A stretch of DNA of 64,000 nt. Origin: Bacteroidetes bacterium GWF2_33_16 (GTDB lineage: Bacteria; Bacteroidota; Bacteroidia; Bacteroidales; UBA12077). Within the stretch, counting starts at the first letter, position 1. Every line of letters begins with the position of its first letter. Below, piece by piece: positions 61,018-64,000 of this stretch. The notes below the pieces were generated by a model. It ran no database searches. It was not told where the DNA came from and saw nothing but the letters and a program-made list of their open reading frames with translations. A program made the translations under genes and the position numbers. The stretch is from NCBI GenBank assembly GCA_001768565.1, contig MEOE01000031.1:1-64000 (forward strand), in the 5' to 3' direction.

Positions 61018-62196
61018 ATGAAAAACTTATTTACTTGGATATTTTTTTTAATTATTGTCTTTCCCTTTCAGTTGCTCGCTCAGAATTCTAATCTTCGTTT
61101 AAAAAAACTTCATTATGAAAATTCTATTGGTGAAAAGGCTGTAACTACTTTCTTTTATAGTCTGGAAAATAAAAACTATAAAGCAAAATGGGAGTTGCTT
61201 GATGGAAACAGGTATTCTGTTAATTATCATTTACTTAACGATCAAGATCTATTAATTAGAAAATACAAGGAGTTTTCTGATAGCATGACATCCAATAACT
61301 TTTACAAGTACGATGTAAATGGAAATCTAATTGAAGATTATTTTGAACGAAGTGATAAGGTTAAAGGGATTGCATGGTATAAATACGAAAACGGAAGAAA
61401 AACAGAAGCTGAATGTCGAGGATATAATGGATATTTCTTTGGCTTTATTAAGTATATATATGAAAATGATATATTGATAAAAGGTTTAATTTTTAAAGAA
61501 GGTAAGGAAACTGGTTTTATTGATTATAAGTACGACTTAGCTGGAAATTTAATAATCGAATTTTGGAATTTTGGTAATTGGAATCAAACTTTTACCTATG
61601 AATATGAAGCAATTACTAGTAAAAAGCCTGATTCATATACTTACTCAAGTCCATTTTTGCTAGAGTCATCCAATATTAAAGAAGAAATATATAATTGGAA
61701 TAATGAGAAAAAAGGTATCTCTTACTTTGAATATGAAGATAACACAAAGCTCAGAAATAAGATATATAAATACGATGGCAAAACTACCAATACAAGCTTT
61801 GAATATGATGAAGAAGGATTGTTGATGAAATCAACCAGAATAAGTTCAGATGGGCAAAAAACAGTGTTTTATTATCATTATAATGCCGATCGCAAACTCA
61901 TTCGTCGATTATGCTTTGCAGATTTTGGTTATTTTGGAAGTGAATCATACGCCTATGATGAAAGAGGGAATTTAATTGAGGCAGATTGGTTAAAATTTGA
62001 TTCATGGTTAACTGGAAGTATAAAATTTACATCTAAAGACGATGTACTGGTTTCTGGATATTTTTCAGGAAAGGATGGTTTTAATGCTGATTTACTATTT
62101 GATTCAGACAACAACAAACGAGTTACTAAAATTGATTGGAAGTTTACATTCAACAAAACTCAAACATACCAGTTTAAATACAGCTCAGAAAAATAG
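61018..62196 (+). CDS. Secreted protein with YD-repeat-like (RHS-type) repeats
   Basis: A 392-residue exported protein: signal peptide 1 to about 21 (FQLLAQ) followed by repeated motifs of the YD/RHS kind, such as YKYDVNGNLIEDY, YKYDLAGNLIIEF, FEYDEEGLLMKST, YHYNADRKLIRRL and YAYDERGNLIEAD, spaced by about 20-40 residues. In RHS proteins such repeats build a beta-cocoon shell, but this protein lacks the C-terminal protease and toxin parts and is too short for a shell, so it may be a surface or periplasmic beta-solenoid of unknown role. It is followed by a bidirectional terminator. Confidence 0.72.
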   Translation: MKNLFTWIFFLIIVFPFQLLAQNSNLRLKKLHYENSIGEKAVTTFFYSLENKNYKAKWELLDGNRYSVNYHLLNDQDLLIRKYKEFSDSMTSNNFYKYDVNGNLIEDYFERSDKVKGIAWYKYENGRKTEAECRGYNGYFFGFIKYIYENDILIKGLIFKEGKETGFIDYKYDLAGNLIIEFWNFGNWNQTFTYEYEAITSKKPDSYTYSSPFLLESSNIKEEIYNWNNEKKGISYFEYEDNTKLRNKIYKYDGKTTNTSFEYDEEGLLMKSTRISSDGQKTVFYYHYNADRKLIRRLCFADFGYFGSESYAYDERGNLIEADWLKFDSWLTGSIKFTSKDDVLVSGYFSGKDGFNADLLFDSDNNKRVTKIDWKFTFNKTQTYQFKYSSEK

Positions 62197-62201
62197 ATAA
62201 T

Positions 62202-62230
62202 AAAAAAACCGCTGATAAGCGGTCTTTTTA
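62202..62230. terminator. Bidirectional terminator between the YD-repeat gene and rocD
   Basis: Stem ACCGCT (62208-62213) / AGCGGT (62218-62223) with a tetraloop GATA, flanked by an A-run (62202-62208) and T-run (62223-62229). It separates two convergent genes. Confidence 0.85.
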
Positions 62231-62244
62231 TTATCTAGAAAAGG

Positions 62245-63465
62245 TTATTCAAATTTTTTGAATACTTCTTTTATTCTGTTCATTGCTTCGCGTAATTGCT
62301 CTTCGGTAATTACTAAAGGAGGAGCAAAGCGGATAATGTTACCATGAGTTGGTTTTGCTAATACACCTGCTTCGGCCATAGCAACGCAAACATCCCAGGC
62401 AGTTTTACCTGGCTGGTTACGAATAACAACAGCATTTAACAATCCTTTACCACGAACTAATTCGATCATGTGTGATTTAATACCACTAAATTCTTCACGG
62501 AAGATTTTACCTAAACGTTCAGCATTTTCAGCAAGTTTTTCATCTTTAACTACTTCAAGAGCAGCAATAGCAACTTTTCCAGCAATTGGGTTTCCACCAA
62601 ATGTAGAACCATGTTCTCCCGGTTTAATAGTTAACATGATTTCGTCATTTGCTAAAACTGCAGAAACTGGCATAACACCACCAGAAATTGCTTTACCTAA
62701 AATTAAAATATCAGCTTTAACACCTTCATGGTCGCAAGCAAGTAATTTACCTGTACGAGCAATACCAGTTTGTACTTCGTCTGCAATAAAAAGTACATTG
62801 TATTTTTTACACAAATCAAATGATTTTTTCAAATATCCTTCTGCTGGAACAAATACACCTGCTTCACCTTGAATAGGTTCAACAAGGAATGCAGCAACAT
62901 TTGGATCTTTTAATTCATTCTCAAGTGCTGTTAAATCATTATATGGGATTTTTACAAATCCTGGAGTAAAAGGACCATAATCGTTATATGCATCAGGGTC
63001 AGTTGACATTGAAATGATTGTAATTGTTCTTCCGTGGAAGTTTTCGTTACAAACAATAATTTTTGCTTGATTTTGTGGAATACCTTTTACTTTATAACCC
63101 CATTTACGGGCAAGCTTAATAGCAGTTTCGTCTGCTTCTGCACCTGTGTTCATAGGTAATACCTTGTCGTATCCAAAATATTTAGTTACATATTCTTCGT
63201 ATTCACCTAAAACATTATTATAAAATGCTCTTGAAGTTAAAGTTAACTTTTGAGCTTGATCTGTCATTGCTTTTACAATTTTTGGATGACAATGTCCTTG
63301 GTTAACTGCTGAATATGCAGAAAGAAAATCGAAATATTTTTTTCCTTCAACATCCCAAACATATGCACCTTCTCCTTTTTCTAAAACAACAGGTAATGGG
63401 TGATAGTTATGTGCTCCGTACTTGTCTTCTTGATTAATGTAATCCTGGCTAGTTTTTTTAGTCAT
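62245..63465 (-). CDS. rocD: Ornithine-oxo-acid transaminase
   Basis: PLP enzyme (class III aminotransferase, 406 residues) that turns ornithine and 2-oxoglutarate into glutamate-5-semialdehyde and glutamate, linking arginine and proline metabolism. Diagnostic blocks are [72 protein letters not shown] and [18 protein letters not shown] with the PLP-binding Lys. The coding region is richer in favoured codons than most neighbours, suggesting good expression. Single-gene unit with its own terminator. It resembles acetylornithine transaminase, but the N-terminal [13 protein letters not shown] favours RocD. Confidence 0.93.
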   Translation of the reverse strand: MTKKTSQDYINQEDKYGAHNYHPLPVVLEKGEGAYVWDVEGKKYFDFLSAYSAVNQGHCHPKIVKAMTDQAQKLTLTSRAFYNNVLGEYEEYVTKYFGYDKVLPMNTGAEADETAIKLARKWGYKVKGIPQNQAKIIVCNENFHGRTITIISMSTDPDAYNDYGPFTPGFVKIPYNDLTALENELKDPNVAAFLVEPIQGEAGVFVPAEGYLKKSFDLCKKYNVLFIADEVQTGIARTGKLLACDHEGVKADILILGKAISGGVMPVSAVLANDEIMLTIKPGEHGSTFGGNPIAGKVAIAALEVVKDEKLAENAERLGKIFREEFSGIKSHMIELVRGKGLLNAVVIRNQPGKTAWDVCVAMAEAGVLAKPTHGNIIRFAPPLVITEEQLREAMNRIKEVFKKFE

Positions 63466-63684
63466 AATACTGAATTTTAAAGTGTTATATATTTAATTTG
63501 CTTTTTTTTCGTGCTACAATGCTACTAAAACCTTTTCTGATAATCAAACCTAAATCAAAGAATTTATCTAATTAATAGGATATTATATAACATGTTATTG
63601 CAATTAAGGGTAAATTTATTTTGCTTTTTTTAAACATTCATAACCACAAGTGTGTTTAACTTCATATATTAAAAAATAAACATA

Positions 63685-64000
63685 ATGAATGCAATAGATA
63701 TTATAAGAAATCGATATAGTACAGTATTATTTTCATCGGAACCTATAGAAAAAGATAAACTTAATTTACTTTTTGAGGCTGCCAGATGGGCTCCATCGGC
63801 CTACAATGAACAGCCCTGGAGGTTTATTATAGGAATAAAAGAGAAAGATGATGTTTATAAAAAATTGTTAGACTGTCTTGTTGACTCAAATCAATATTGG
63901 GCCAAGCATGCTCCAATTCTGGTGTTAGTTGCATCAAAAAAGGTTTTCTCTCACAATTCAAATCTAAACAGAACTTCATTTTATGATACTGGACTTGCAG
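63685..64000 (+). CDS. Nitroreductase family protein (5' part only, cut by the window end)
   Basis: The window ends within this gene after 105 codons. The visible part starts MNAIDIIRNRYSTVLF and shows the nitroreductase/FMN-binding blocks RNRYST (FMN phosphate) and EAARWAPSAYNEQPWRFIIG, followed by the segment APILVLVASKKVFSHN. FMN-dependent oxidoreductase of the nitroreductase fold, usually about 200 residues. The substrate cannot be inferred. No stop codon within the window. Confidence 0.88.
   Translation, partial: MNAIDIIRNRYSTVLFSSEPIEKDKLNLLFEAARWAPSAYNEQPWRFIIGIKEKDDVYKKLLDCLVDSNQYWAKHAPILVLVASKKVFSHNSNLNRTSFYDTGLA

Overview
The window is AT-rich chromosomal DNA of a member of the Bacteroidota, probably a marine or anaerobic Bacteroidales/Marinilabiliales-type bacterium. 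The evidence is three secreted proteins with type IX secretion (T9SS) C-terminal sorting domains, a PorE-like OmpA protein, serine/cysteine-rich signal peptides typical of the phylum, TAnnTTTG-type promoter elements, LytTR signalling, and gene families such as AnmK, C69 dipeptidase, PepD and RocD in phylum-typical forms. No tRNA, rRNA, CRISPR array, intact insertion sequence or prophage was seen.

Layout. 1-9.4 kb: rplS, a secreted C69 dipeptidase, an iron-dependent alcohol dehydrogenase, an outer-membrane barrel plus a leucine-rich/L-domain lipoprotein, a small lipoprotein between cassette-like repeats, then anmK with a secreted partner. 9.5-17.2 kb: an exporter operon (TetR regulator, TolC, HlyD-like adaptor lipoprotein, two ABC ATPases, two ABC-2 permeases), equivalent to E. 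coli ybiH-ybhGFSR plus its own TolC, with an isoprenylcysteine-methyltransferase-like membrane protein inserted between the ATPases. 17.3-25 kb: a secreted TPR-CHAT protein, a family 4-like uracil-DNA glycosylase, a YihY membrane protein, queE and a methyltransferase. 25-41 kb: envelope and surface region: a tail-collar protein, a 1914-residue T9SS adhesin with six Calx-beta and seven FN3-like modules, a PorE-like OmpA protein, a SiaC family protein facing a nucleotidyl cyclase-HD fusion, a T9SS M14 carboxypeptidase, a serpin and a small T9SS protein. 41-48.9 kb: SLC13 transporter with cysQ, a LytS/LytR-type two-component pair, a secreted ankyrin-metallo-beta-lactamase fusion and an isochorismatase-fold hydrolase. 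48.9-56.3 kb: a complete histidine operon hisG-D-C-B-H-A-F-IE. 56.4-64 kb: a TfoX C-terminal-domain protein, pepD, a SnoaL-like protein, a membrane AraC regulator, a thioredoxin-fold protein, a YD-repeat-like secreted protein, rocD and the start of a nitroreductase gene.

The most striking signal is upstream of hisG. Two successive short reading frames rich in histidine codons (4 of 25, then 7 of 23) are each followed by an intrinsic terminator. The his operon therefore appears to be controlled by two attenuators in series, and the first has a clear antiterminator pairing (GCAAGC with GCTTGC). A second window-wide pattern is that at least four spacers consist of exact or degenerate 7-bp tandem arrays with unrelated unit sequences. 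Other points of interest are the ankyrin-MBL fusion next to a two-component system with an inverted repeat between them, the SiaC/cyclase-HD convergent pair, a possible integron-like single-gene cassette around 7.0-7.6 kb, and a decayed duplicate of the 3' end of the SnoaL-like gene.
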